The notes: generated from the letters alone by a model not told the origin. DNA of 64,000 nucleotides from Granulicella sp. L60 (GCF_009765825.1 NZ_LMUR01000022.1:590320-654319), one strand, 5' to 3'. Numbered from the stretch's first letter, positions 24,761 through 32,490 are shown. Translations and numbers: made by a program.

Positions 24761-25963
24761 ATGAGGATGGGCCGCTCAGCACGGAGAGGAGAACGGCACA
24801 GAGATTTGTGTGCTCGGGTGGCTCCTGGTCTGCGCGGTGGATGTGGCGGGACGGGGCAGGGTGAAGACGGGTTCATGCTGGTGGGGCTGGTGGTCGCGGT
24901 CTTTCTTATTCTGCTGGTGTTGAGTATCGCTGCGCCGAAGGTTGCGGATGAGTTGAAGCGGGAGCGTGAGGTGGAGGCGGTACACCGGGCGAACCAGTAT
25001 GTGCGGGCGATCCAGCTGTACTACAGGAAGAGTGGGACGTATCCGGCGACGATGGAAGCGTTGGAGAAGACCAACAATATACGGTATCTGCGACAGCGGT
25101 ATGTGGACCCGATGACGGGGAAGTCGGACTGGAGACTGATCCACGTGGGCGAGGCGAAGACGACGGTGAAGGGGTTCTTTGGGCAGCCGCTGACTGGAAT
25201 GGCTCCGGGGCTGGGTTCGGCTGCGGGGATGGCTTCGCAGGGGCCTGCGGGCGCGGGAGCGGCGGGTAACAGCTCCGGCTCGGCGTTTGGGGGTTCTTCG
25301 GGGTCTAGCTCGTTCGGATCGTCTTCTGCGGGGAGTAGTTCGTTCGGCTCTTCGTCCGGCTCCGGTTCCTTTGGGTCGTCATCGTTTGGATCGTCTTCGA
25401 GTGGCTCTAGTTCGTTTGGTTCGAGTTCGTATGGCTCTTCGTCGTCGGGTACGGGAGGAATTGGCGGGACTTCGTCTGGTACTGGTTCGACTGGAACTAC
25501 TGGTGGGACTGGGACCGATAGTTCGGGGACGGGCTCTTCGTCGGGGATTGCCAGTCAGTCGGCGACGAGCTTCACGGGGACTTCGGCGCCGTTTGTTGGG
25601 GTGGGCATTCCGAAGGAGGGCGACTCGATCATCGTGGTGAATGAGCAGAAGACCTATGCAACGTGGGAGTTTCTCTACGATCCTCGGATTGAACAGTTGA
25701 AGGCGCAGGCGGCGGCGATGGGCGGCGGGGCCTCTTCGGGGAGTGGGTCGAGTCTGGGGTCGGCGTCGGGGATGAGCTCGTTCGGCTCTTCGGGGACGAG
25801 TGGGAGCAGTTCGGGATTCGGGTCTTCAAGTGGGTTTGGATCGAGTTCGTCCGGCTCCAGCTCTGGATTTGGGTCGAGTTCTCCGAGTTCGGGGTTTGGG
25901 TCTGGTTCGTCGGGGTCTTCTTCGCCTACTTCTCCGACCACGAGTCCGCAGCCACAACAGTAG
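24761..25963 (+). CDS. Pseudopilin-like protein with Gly/Ser/Phe-rich tracts
   Basis: The product has about 400 residues. A prepilin peptidase-type site GEDG-FMLVGLVV (Phe38 would be +1) precedes a hydrophobic helix and a GspG-like stalk (KREREVEAVHRANQYVRAIQLYYRKSG, in two parts) with the PATMEAL-type loop. Position +5 is Gly, not the usual Glu, and the 37-residue leader is long. Residues about 148-276 and 321-400 are low-complexity FGSSS/GSSSG repeats. Between them lies a conserved-looking block (FVGVGIPKEGDSIIVVNEQ, then YATWEFLYDP). The start at ATG 24761 follows TGAGGTGGG; the frame is open from 24692. It closes the gspE operon. Confidence 0.7.
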   Translation: MRMGRSARRGERHRDLCARVAPGLRGGCGGTGQGEDGFMLVGLVVAVFLILLVLSIAAPKVADELKREREVEAVHRANQYVRAIQLYYRKSGTYPATMEALEKTNNIRYLRQRYVDPMTGKSDWRLIHVGEAKTTVKGFFGQPLTGMAPGLGSAAGMASQGPAGAGAAGNSSGSAFGGSSGSSSFGSSSAGSSSFGSSSGSGSFGSSSFGSSSSGSSSFGSSSYGSSSSGTGGIGGTSSGTGSTGTTGGTGTDSSGTGSSSGIASQSATSFTGTSAPFVGVGIPKEGDSIIVVNEQKTYATWEFLYDPRIEQLKAQAAAMGGGASSGSGSSLGSASGMSSFGSSGTSGSSSGFGSSSGFGSSSSGSSSGFGSSSPSSGFGSGSSGSSSPTSPTTSPQPQQ

Positions 25964-25982
25964 GGAGTTCGATCTTCGTGAT

Positions 25983-27137
25983 TTATTTTGGTGGGTTAGC
26001 GATGGTGCGGAGGCGGCCGATGCGTCCGTGCGGGCCTACGACGAAGGGGAGCGAGAGGGCGTTCCAGTTTTTGTCGGCGTCGGCCGGGTCGTAGTTGGAA
26101 GGCTTCAGGGGGTGCCAGTTCTTGCCGTCGTCGGTGGAGATGTCGGTGCCGTTGGGGCCTACGGTGATCCAGAGTTTTTGGGTGGGGTCGTAGGCTACGG
26201 AGGAGCGGTAGCCGTGGGGTGGGGTTTGGGCGGGTTGCAACGCTCCCAATGCGCGGTCTTTGTGGGCGGCAGTTTTTACTGCCGATTCAGGTTGCTTATA
26301 GTCGCCTCCAACCGCCATGATCCAGTGCTCATTTTCGGCGATGGAAAAGATGCCACCCGTTTCCGTCTGCGGAAATGGCGATTCTTTTGCCCACCACATG
26401 TTCAGATTCTGTTGCGAGGGTACCTGTGCGCAGTGACAGGGGACGATTCCATCATTACTTGGGAAGATGAGGGTAGACCCACTCTTGCCTCCGGTAGCCA
26501 AGACAGCGTTGAATGGATCTTGCGCAATCAGCGATGAATTACTTGCTGCAAAGGCAGATACATCATCGCCGAAGGCAAGTTCCTTGATCTTCTGTTCCCA
26601 TGAAATCCAGGTTTTGCCTCCATCCAATGTTTGCTTGAATACCAGACGCTTTTTCTCTGAACCGGCTACATGGACAGGGTCGCCTAATAGAAAACCATGA
26701 AGTTTGTCGGCGAATTGAATTGCGTCCCAAAAGCCTTCTTTGTCGGGGTTGGTGAAGAGGAGGTGCCAGCTTTGGCAGCCGTCGGTGGTTTTGTAGAGGC
26801 GGGACTGGTCGCCGGGGCCGGAGGACATGACGATGGCGGTGTTTTCGTCGAAGCCTCGGATGCCGCGGAAGTCGAGTTTTTCTGCGTCGGGGGGGATGGA
26901 GCAGGTCTGCCAGAGGTAGCCGCCGTCTTCGCTGCGGAGGACGGTGCCGTTGGTGCCGCTGGCCCAGACGGCTCCGCCGCCGGCGTTGTAGACGCCGCGA
27001 AGGTTGGCGGTGGTGTGGGTGTCTTCGATGTCCCACTGGGCGTGGGCGCGGGTGGCGAAAAAGAGTGCGGTCAGGAGGATGAGGCGTGTGGGCGTGCTGG
27101 TTTTTCGATGCTGCGGACCCTTGATTCTGCTCTGCAT
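25983..27137 (-). CDS. Exported BNR-repeat (YCF48-like) protein
   Basis: This is a secreted beta-propeller protein of about 384 residues. A signal peptide (LILLTALFFATRAHA) is followed by repeats with Asp-box character (GTNGTVLRSEDGGYLWQ, LYKTTDGCQSWH, FKQTLDGGKTWISW, DISTDDGKNWH), as in YCF48/HCF136 and sialidase-like propellers. The ATG at 27137 has GGGGGAAG upstream; a longer frame to 27173 is less likely. The middle part, about 26240-26740, is visibly richer in A+T and uses different codons from both ends while keeping the frame, so the gene looks mosaic. No ligand can be inferred. Confidence 0.72.
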   Translation of the reverse strand: MQSRIKGPQHRKTSTPTRLILLTALFFATRAHAQWDIEDTHTTANLRGVYNAGGGAVWASGTNGTVLRSEDGGYLWQTCSIPPDAEKLDFRGIRGFDENTAIVMSSGPGDQSRLYKTTDGCQSWHLLFTNPDKEGFWDAIQFADKLHGFLLGDPVHVAGSEKKRLVFKQTLDGGKTWISWEQKIKELAFGDDVSAFAASNSSLIAQDPFNAVLATGGKSGSTLIFPSNDGIVPCHCAQVPSQQNLNMWWAKESPFPQTETGGIFSIAENEHWIMAVGGDYKQPESAVKTAAHKDRALGALQPAQTPPHGYRSSVAYDPTQKLWITVGPNGTDISTDDGKNWHPLKPSNYDPADADKNWNALSLPFVVGPHGRIGRLRTIANPPK

Positions 27138-27229
27138 GTACTGCTTCCCCCCACCCCTGCCTATATGGTGCAAAGTCTTCGAAGCAGACGGTTTAGCGTT
27201 GGACTTGCGCGTCTTTTGGCCTAACGTCG

Positions 27230-27253
27230 GAAGCCCGGCGCGGGCCGGGCTTC
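27230..27253. terminator. Perfect hairpin upstream of the BNR gene
   Basis: GAAGCCCGGC-GCGG-GCCGGGCTTC is a perfect 10-bp stem with a 4-base loop, followed on the plus strand by a T-rich stretch. It lies about 95 bp upstream of the leftward BNR gene, so it could end rightward read-through or act in that gene's leader. Confidence 0.5.
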
Positions 27254-27454
27254 GGTTCCTTCTTCTCTTTATATTTTATCAGCGGTGTCAATACTCTGAG
27301 GGGTGGGGGCGGGTCTTCGACAGTGGCGTGATGAGATCAGTGGGAGCGTGCGGTTCTGGATGCTCCGATACTTTTTATCCAATGGCTTCAAACTGGGCTG
27401 CGGGCTAGGCTGTGTATCGACAGCGTCACCTGCAAAGGTTGGAGTATCTGGCTT

Positions 27455-27536
27455 GAGGAAGAACAGGCAGAGACAGAAGCAGATCCCTGCGGGAGGACAA
27501 ACAAAGGGACACAAACAGAAGGACAGAACAAACCAG
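27455..27536 (-). repeat. Dispersed intergenic repeat, copy 3
   Basis: This short copy has the unit AGGCAGAGACAGAAGCAGATCC followed by CTGCGGGAGGACAAACAAAG, closely matching 11146-11190 and the 96-200 region. It lies 28 bp past the stop of the leftward zinc-ribbon gene, the same geometry as copies 1 and 2. Confidence 0.6.
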
Positions 27537-27563
27537 GGCTGGAATATGGCGATAACCCTAGAG

Positions 27564-27725
27564 CTATTTCTCCGGGTACTCTGAGGCCTGGGTCGTTCCG
27601 GGGGGGCGTTTTTCGACGAGAGGCTGGTTGCAGAGTCTGCACTTGCGGTCTCTTATCTGGTCCGGTTCTCTGGGGACTGTCTCTGACTTGCCACAGGTTG
27701 TACATGTGAGAACGACGGTGTGCAT
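27564..27725 (-). CDS. Small zinc-ribbon protein
   Basis: This is a 53-residue open frame on the minus strand (ATG at 27723-27725, TAG at 27564-27566). It has two Cys pairs, TCTTCGKSE at about 7-15 and RKCRLCNQP at about 27-35, spaced as in a treble-clef or rubredoxin-like zinc ribbon. CGGAG lies seven bases upstream of the ATG. A Pro/Glu-rich tail follows the second pair. The sequence has no other recognisable domain; a nucleic-acid or protein-binding role is possible. It is easily missed because of its length. Confidence 0.6.
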   Translation of the reverse strand: MHTVVLTCTTCGKSETVPREPDQIRDRKCRLCNQPLVEKRPPGTTQASEYPEK

Positions 27726-28027
27726 GATGACTCCGATGCGATGGCTGTTTCTATGCGGCTCACGTCCTCGTTTGGGTCGTTATGGCACGGAGTCATGGCA
27801 TAGTGAGTTGGATGTGAGTGGCGGGTTACAGGATGTCGGGTGGACTGGCAGTTTCGGGGGGCTTCCTTTCCATACTTTCAAGGGTGAGTGACTGCGATTT
27901 CATTACGAGGGGCGATATGTAGCAAAAGTTTGCCTATGGAGGGCAATATTTTGCCCAGCCGGAGGGTCTTCGCGGCGTATGGCTCCTGAGGTTGGCGCCA
28001 AATCACAGATGATTGCGATTTCCGGTT
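27726..28027. promoter_or_regulatory. Intergenic region with two inverted repeats upstream of the PEP-CTERM gene
   Basis: No gene is supported here. GCAAA-AG-TTTGC at 27922-27933 and GGGCAA-TATT-TTGCCC at 27941-27956 are perfect inverted repeats eight bases apart, about 70-105 bp upstream of the sigma-54-like promoter. That is where an activator of a sigma-54 promoter would bind. The activator is not in the window. Confidence 0.4.
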
Positions 28028-28043
28028 TGGCGCTTTGATTGCT
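28028..28043 (+). promoter_or_regulatory. Sigma-54 (-24/-12) promoter candidate
   Basis: TGGCGCTTTGATTGCT matches the RpoN consensus TGGCACNNNNNTTGCW except for the fifth base, with the required spacing between the GG and GC pairs. It lies 36 bp before the PEP-CTERM start codon, leaving room for a transcription start at about 28054 and the SD GAGGAG at 28065-28070. Confidence 0.6.
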
Positions 28044-28078
28044 TTCTCTTCTTGCAGAACCCTAGAGGAGCAACAAAT

Positions 28079-28633
28079 ATGCGTTCCACATCTATCTTCC
28101 GTAAGACTGTACTACTCAACCCCTGCCTTGGTCTCCTGTTCGCTGCTGTTGTCCTGCTTGCGTTGGCTCCTCGTGCTCTTCATGCGGACACCATCACGTA
28201 CGATGTGACCCTGACTCCGAATCCGGGTTCTGCGTATGGTGGTGTCGGCGTTTTGACGCTGGATGCTGCGCCGAGCGCTACCGGTCTTTCCGTGTACACG
28301 GCGACGACTGGACTCGAGGGCCTGAGCTTCACCATCGATCACCAGACGTTCACCCTGGCGGGCGATACGAGCGCGCTGGTGGAGTTTCTGAACGGATCCA
28401 TCTACGACATTACGTTCGCGGAACAGATAGGCAACAGCCCGTACCGCTTCGATCTGCAGACCAGCGGCGTCTATGCTTTCTACTACAACAATGAGCTGTC
28501 CGAGTCGTCGGGGACGTTCAGCGCGAGCGTTGCTCCGAATGCTTCGCCGGTGCCTGAACCTTCGTCGCTTGCACTCTTCGGAACGGGAGTTCTGGGAGTG
28601 GCGGGTGCGGCTCGCCGCAAGTTTCTGGCGTAG
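28079..28633 (+). CDS. PEP-CTERM sorting domain protein
   Basis: This 184-residue exported protein has an N-terminal signal peptide (NPCLGLLFAAVVLLALAPRALHA) and a PEP-CTERM tail. The tail holds VPEPSSLALFGTGVLG, then AGAARRKFLA: the PEP motif, a hydrophobic helix and a basic end. Exosortase would cleave at PEP and deliver the protein to the surface or exopolysaccharide matrix. The mature domain is beta-rich and unrecognised. The ATG at 28079 has GAGGAG eight bases upstream; the longer frame from 28013 is rejected. No exosortase gene is in the window. A sigma-54-like promoter precedes it and a very strong hairpin follows. Confidence 0.85.
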   Translation: MRSTSIFRKTVLLNPCLGLLFAAVVLLALAPRALHADTITYDVTLTPNPGSAYGGVGVLTLDAAPSATGLSVYTATTGLEGLSFTIDHQTFTLAGDTSALVEFLNGSIYDITFAEQIGNSPYRFDLQTSGVYAFYYNNELSESSGTFSASVAPNASPVPEPSSLALFGTGVLGVAGAARRKFLA

Positions 28634-28638
28634 GTAAG

Positions 28639-28698
28639 AGCTCTCCTAATGCGGAAAGGCCACCTCTTTCGAGGCGGCCTTTCCGCATTAGGAGAGCT
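28639..28698. terminator. Long perfect hairpin after the PEP-CTERM gene
   Basis: Positions 28639-28661 and 28676-28698 are perfectly complementary over 23 bp (AGCTCTCCTAATGCGGAAAGGCC and its complement). A further short ACCTC/GAGGC pairing lies around TTTC in the loop. It begins five bases after the stop codon. It ends only five bases before the partial tRNA copy, so it marks the last host sequence before the island. Confidence 0.75.
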
Positions 28699-28703
28699 GA
28701 TTC

Positions 28704-28755
28704 AAGATTGGTGCGCCCGGAAGGATTCGAACCTCCGACCCTTTGGTTCGAAGCC
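28704..28755. repeat. Attachment-site repeat, left (partial tRNA-Arg 3' half)
   Basis: These 52 bp are identical to 36525-36576. They carry the complement of the tRNA-Arg 3' part: CCA end, acceptor strand, T arm and half of the anticodon arm, plus six bases beyond the CCA. After 28755 the sequence no longer matches tRNA, so this copy is a truncated tRNA and not a gene. It is what tyrosine-recombinase integration at a tRNA 3' end leaves at the far end of an island. Confidence 0.85.
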
Positions 28756-29407
28756 GTAGGGGGCTAAACAATCCCACTACATCAGGAGATATCAAGAGGT
28801 AATAGATAGCGGTGTTTGTGCTGGTTTCTCGTTGCTTATAGATGTCTGGTCGTATCAGCTTCTATCAAGAGAGTTCCCACAGAATCTCCACATAATTGCC
28901 GGACGTCGTGTTTGCAGTGTGACGAATCTTTGGCTTGAGTTCAAGCTCTCCGACTGCGATCCAATCTTACTGAGGGTCTTTCCTTTGGAGGTCGCTCAAC
29001 TCCGGGTGATTTCTTAGGTGGATCGAGAGGCGATCATATGGCTGGTTTTTTCAGGCCTGACGAACATGATCGGCGGGACGGTGCGTCAGGTGGTGTGGCT
29101 GGGAATACTTCTGATTGTTCATTCGGCGACTTGGTGGATGCGCCGGCGACGAGGTGTGCTTCTAGCTGGGGGTCTTTTGTGGCTGATCGGCTGCGTCTGA
29201 GGCCGTGCCACGCTATACACTGCGAGCTGAAAATCCCAAGTCCAAATCCCCCAAATGCGAAGAGGAGGAGCTGTTCTCATTTTGCTTTAGATGGTGCGGA
29301 GTTAATGAGGGCAAATATTCACAAGACGAAATACAAAGGGAGAGCGCCAAAACAATCAATAGTCATGAGCATCTACTGAGTAAAGCTGTGTTGATGCTTA
29401 TAACTCT
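28756..29407. other. Left end of the island: short frames, no recognised gene
   Basis: This 650-bp, A+T-richer stretch lies between the left repeat and the first desaturase gene. One plus-strand frame is open from 28760 to 29200 except for a TAG at 29015-29017. Its first part is hydrophilic (about 85 codons), and the second has two hydrophobic segments. A further frame at 29205-29432 runs into the desaturase start. None has a convincing SD or family match, so decayed mobile-element genes are possible. The operon promoter must lie here. Confidence 0.4.
29018..29200 (+). CDS. Possible small membrane protein in the island (hypothetical)
   Basis: This 60-codon frame starts at a GTG directly after the TAG of the preceding frame. 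Two hydrophobic segments (IIWLVFSGLTNMIGG and VWLGILLIVHSATWW) are followed by RRRR and a last hydrophobic stretch. No SD is clear and no family is recognised. It could be a real small membrane protein, or the 3' half of a gene broken by the TAG at 29015. Confidence 0.25.
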   Translation: MDREAIIWLVFSGLTNMIGGTVRQVVWLGILLIVHSATWWMRRRRGVLLAGGLLWLIGCV

Positions 29408-30991
29408 ATGCATAGTAATCTTACGAAGTTAAGTTCTTCGCGCGTCGTCATTGTCGGGGCAGGACCGGGAGGGTTGGCGGCTGCGTTACTGCTGGCTAAG
29501 TCCGGAGTGCACGTTACTATCGTGGAAAAACGCGATCAGGTTGGCGGTAGAACATCTACGATCGAACGCGATGGGTTCAAATTCGACGTAGGTCCAACGT
29601 TCTTTTTATATCCAACCGTATTAAGAGAGATATTCAAGACTATCGGCTACGATCTGGATGTTGAAGTGCCGATGACTCGGCTAGATCCGCAGTACAGGCT
29701 GGTCTTCGGTGCAGGCGGAGAGCTTCTGGCGACGCCGGATGCCGATCGAATGATGAAGGCGGTAGCCACGATTTCACCGGCTGACGCAACCCGTCTGAAA
29801 GCGTTCATGGAGCAGAATCGAAAGAAGCTCACGAGTTTCATGCCAGTTCTGCAATCTCCCTTCGAGAGCTGGAAGGATCTAGCGACGCCGAAGATGATGA
29901 AGTTATTGCCACTACTGGCTCCATGGAGATCTTTGGACCAGGATCTACAGCGGCACTTTAAAGACGAGCGGATTCGACTTGGCTTCAGCTTTCAGTCGAA
30001 GTATCTCGGGATGAGTCCATTTCAGTGCCCGAGTCTATTTTCTATTCTTTCGTTTCTTGAGTATGAGCATGGAGTGTTCCATCCGACTGGCGGATGTGGA
30101 GCCATAACGCGGGCCATGGCGAGGATCGCTCGAGAGATGGGCGTTGAGATACTGCTGAATGAGCCGGTAGAGCGGGTGCTGGTCGAGAACGGCGAGGCGA
30201 TTGGTGTGAAGACGGTGCATCGCAGCCTGCCTGCAGATGCAGTGGTGATCAACGCAGACTTTGCGGGCGCGATGCAAAAGATGGTGCCGAATCATCTGCG
30301 AAAGCGATGGAAGGATAAGACGCTGGCCAAGAAGGACTATTCCTGCTCGACCTTCATGATGTACTTGGGCATCGACGGACGCTATGACGATGTGTCGCAT
30401 CACACAATCTATTTAGCCGAGAACTATCGACAGAACCTAAAAGATATTGAAACACTGCATCGGCTATCGGACAATCCATCTTTCTACGTCCAGAACGCTA
30501 GCGTGACCGATTCGACGCTTGCACCAAGAGGAAAGAGCACCCTTTATGTGCTATTTCCCGTTACCCATGAGATTGGGCGGGAAGAGGGCAGTACCGTGAA
30601 CTGGGAAAAAGAGACGCCTCGATTCCGAAGACTTGCTCTCGAGCAGTTGGAGAAGATCGGCATCACGGATGTGGAGCGGCGAATACGGACGGAGAAGATT
30701 ATGACTCCATCGGGCTGGAGCAGCGAGTTCAATCTATACAAGGGTGCGACGTTTAGCATGGCACACTCGCTTAAGCAGATGCTTCACCTGCGCCCGCACA
30801 ATCGTTTCGAAGACATAGGGCAGATGTATCTTGTGGGGGGAGGGACTCACCCAGGCAGCGGATTGCCTGTGATCTTTGAGTCAGCCCGAATCACATCGCG
30901 GTTGCTGCTACAGGATTTGAAGATTGAGCCGCAGTGGGAGTCGGCGTCGATGGGAGTCTCTGACGATGAATTAGTCGGAGTGGCGTCTTAG
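29408..30991 (+). CDS. CrtI/CrtN-family carotenoid desaturase (first)
   Basis: The 527-residue FAD enzyme belongs to the phytoene/dehydrosqualene desaturase superfamily. The N-terminal dinucleotide fold has VGAGPGG at 16-22, Glu40 binding the ribose and VGGRTSTIERDGFKFDVGPTF (in two parts), the family's second motif. The C-terminal FAD motif YLVGGGTHPGSGLPVI lies at about 480-495. Membrane association is expected. As the first gene of an operon with aldehyde dehydrogenase, acyltransferase and glycosyltransferase genes, it most likely desaturates a C30 backbone (CrtN role). A C40 substrate cannot be excluded from sequence. The start is ATG 29408 without a strong SD. Confidence 0.85.
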   Translation: MHSNLTKLSSSRVVIVGAGPGGLAAALLLAKSGVHVTIVEKRDQVGGRTSTIERDGFKFDVGPTFFLYPTVLREIFKTIGYDLDVEVPMTRLDPQYRLVFGAGGELLATPDADRMMKAVATISPADATRLKAFMEQNRKKLTSFMPVLQSPFESWKDLATPKMMKLLPLLAPWRSLDQDLQRHFKDERIRLGFSFQSKYLGMSPFQCPSLFSILSFLEYEHGVFHPTGGCGAITRAMARIAREMGVEILLNEPVERVLVENGEAIGVKTVHRSLPADAVVINADFAGAMQKMVPNHLRKRWKDKTLAKKDYSCSTFMMYLGIDGRYDDVSHHTIYLAENYRQNLKDIETLHRLSDNPSFYVQNASVTDSTLAPRGKSTLYVLFPVTHEIGREEGSTVNWEKETPRFRRLALEQLEKIGITDVERRIRTEKIMTPSGWSSEFNLYKGATFSMAHSLKQMLHLRPHNRFEDIGQMYLVGGGTHPGSGLPVIFESARITSRLLLQDLKIEPQWESASMGVSDDELVGVAS

Positions 30992-32490
30992 TGATGCTAA
31001 TGAATGTGATGGGTGCGGATGCGGCTCGCGAGATGATGGATGACGCAGATAAAGCTGCGGTGGATGTGTTCGACCTGTCCTCACTTCGTAAGGCGCAGCG
31101 TGTGTGGGATGGAGTGCCTATTCGAAAGCGCCTCGACGTATTGAGGCGTGCGAGATTTGCGATGTCTCAGATGGCTCGCGCATTTTCCGAAGCAATACCC
31201 TGGGAGTTGACGAGAACACCGGCGGATACGAGGGTAGCTGAGGGGCTTCCGTTGCTAGCTGCATGCCGGTTCCTGGAATGTAATGCAGAAAAGATCTTGC
31301 GTGCTCGACATCTGGGTAGACGGGGACTTCCGGTATGGCTGGCGGGACTAGATAGCGAGGTGCGGCGTGTACCTCACGGGGTCGTACTCGTGCTGGGGCC
31401 TTCGAACTACCCGTTGTTTCTTCCTGGCGTGCAGGCGCTGCAGGCTATAGCCGCGGGTAATGCTGTCGTGTGGAAGCCCGGAAAGGGCGGCGTAGCGGTG
31501 GCGATGCTATTTGCGGAAGCTCTTTATGGCGCAGGACTACCGCGTGAGTTGCTGATGGTCACGGAGGATTCGGTTGAGGCGGGCGAGCAGGCGTTGCGTT
31601 CTTCCGTGGATAAGGTTGTGTTCACTGGCTCGGCTGAAAATGCCAGGACGGTATTGCGGGAGTGTTCGGCAAGACTGATCCCATGTGTGGTGGAGGCCTC
31701 CGGGTGCGATGCGGTTATTGTGTTGCCATCGGCAGATACTGGGCGCGTGGTGAAGGCACTGGCGTTCGGTATGCGTCTCAACGGATCGGCTACGTGCATG
31801 GCTCCGAGAAGGGTGCTGCTGGTGAACGCATCTGAGGATCGGAAGAGGTCGCTTGTGGGTGGATTAGTTGCAGCGTTCGGTGAGGTTGAGAGCACGAGAG
31901 TTGCAGACGATACGCGATTGATTCTGTATGAGTTTTTGCATGAGGCTAAGCTACAAGGCGCTGCGGTAGTTGGCGCGGTTGATATAGAGCAGAGGCCCAT
32001 TTTGGTGACTGAGGCAAGACCCGAGATGCGGCTTGCGAGGTCGGACATATTTGCCCCCGTGCTCTCCATGATCGACATTGGGAGCGAGATGGAGTTGCTG
32101 GCGGCACAAGAGATTTGTCCGTTTGGACTGACGGCTTCGGTGTTTGGAGAGGAGCGCGAGGCTCGGCGTGTTGCGGAGATGCTTCACGTAGGTACGGTTC
32201 TTATCAACGATGTCATCGTCGGGACGGCAGATCCACGTGTTCCGTTTGGTGGCCGCAGAGAGAGTGGATTTGGAGTGACACGTGGCAGGGAGGGTCTTCT
32301 GGAAATGACTGCTGCGAAGGTAGTTTCTGTGCAGCGTAATAAGTCTCTTCGTACTTATGAGGCGACCGGCAAGGTACATGCGGAGCTGTTTGACGGGATC
32401 ATCCATGCGATGTACTCGCAGGAACCAGGCCAGCGGTGGAGCGGAGTGAGACAGGCGATACGAAGTGCAAGACGGCTTGGACCTAAGTAA
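30991..32490 (+). CDS. Aldehyde dehydrogenase, carotenoid-aldehyde type
   Basis: This NAD(P)-dependent aldehyde dehydrogenase has 499 residues. Catalytic residues are present in degenerate motifs: Asn139 in GPSNYP, Glu235 in VVEASGCD and Cys269 in NGSATCMAP. The fold also keeps FTGSAENART (Rossmann) and PFGGRRESGFGV near the C-terminus. The start GTG overlaps the desaturase stop by one base, with GGAG ten bases upstream. In C30 carotenoid pathways an aldehyde dehydrogenase (AldH/CrtNc type) oxidises the terminal aldehyde to a carboxylic acid. The operon position supports that role here. Confidence 0.82.
   Translation: MMLMNVMGADAAREMMDDADKAAVDVFDLSSLRKAQRVWDGVPIRKRLDVLRRARFAMSQMARAFSEAIPWELTRTPADTRVAEGLPLLAACRFLECNAEKILRARHLGRRGLPVWLAGLDSEVRRVPHGVVLVLGPSNYPLFLPGVQALQAIAAGNAVVWKPGKGGVAVAMLFAEALYGAGLPRELLMVTEDSVEAGEQALRSSVDKVVFTGSAENARTVLRECSARLIPCVVEASGCDAVIVLPSADTGRVVKALAFGMRLNGSATCMAPRRVLLVNASEDRKRSLVGGLVAAFGEVESTRVADDTRLILYEFLHEAKLQGAAVVGAVDIEQRPILVTEARPEMRLARSDIFAPVLSMIDIGSEMELLAAQEICPFGLTASVFGEEREARRVAEMLHVGTVLINDVIVGTADPRVPFGGRRESGFGVTRGREGLLEMTAAKVVSVQRNKSLRTYEATGKVHAELFDGIIHAMYSQEPGQRWSGVRQAIRSARRLGPK

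Noticed and set aside
25280-25930. Short tandem repeats suspected as a CRISPR array or satellite
   Set aside because: The repeats are in frame, encode FGSSS/GSSSG and lack regular spacers; they belong to the pseudopilin-like protein.
27628-27891. Plus-strand frame over the zinc-ribbon gene
   Set aside because: No SD or domain; the minus-strand frame has two CxxC pairs and a good SD.
28704-28790. A second tRNA-Arg gene
   Set aside because: Only the 3' half matches; the D arm, 5' acceptor strand and half of the anticodon arm are missing, so it is an attachment-site remnant.
29205-29432. 75-codon frame running into the first desaturase
   Set aside because: No SD, no domain, and it overlaps the desaturase start in another frame.
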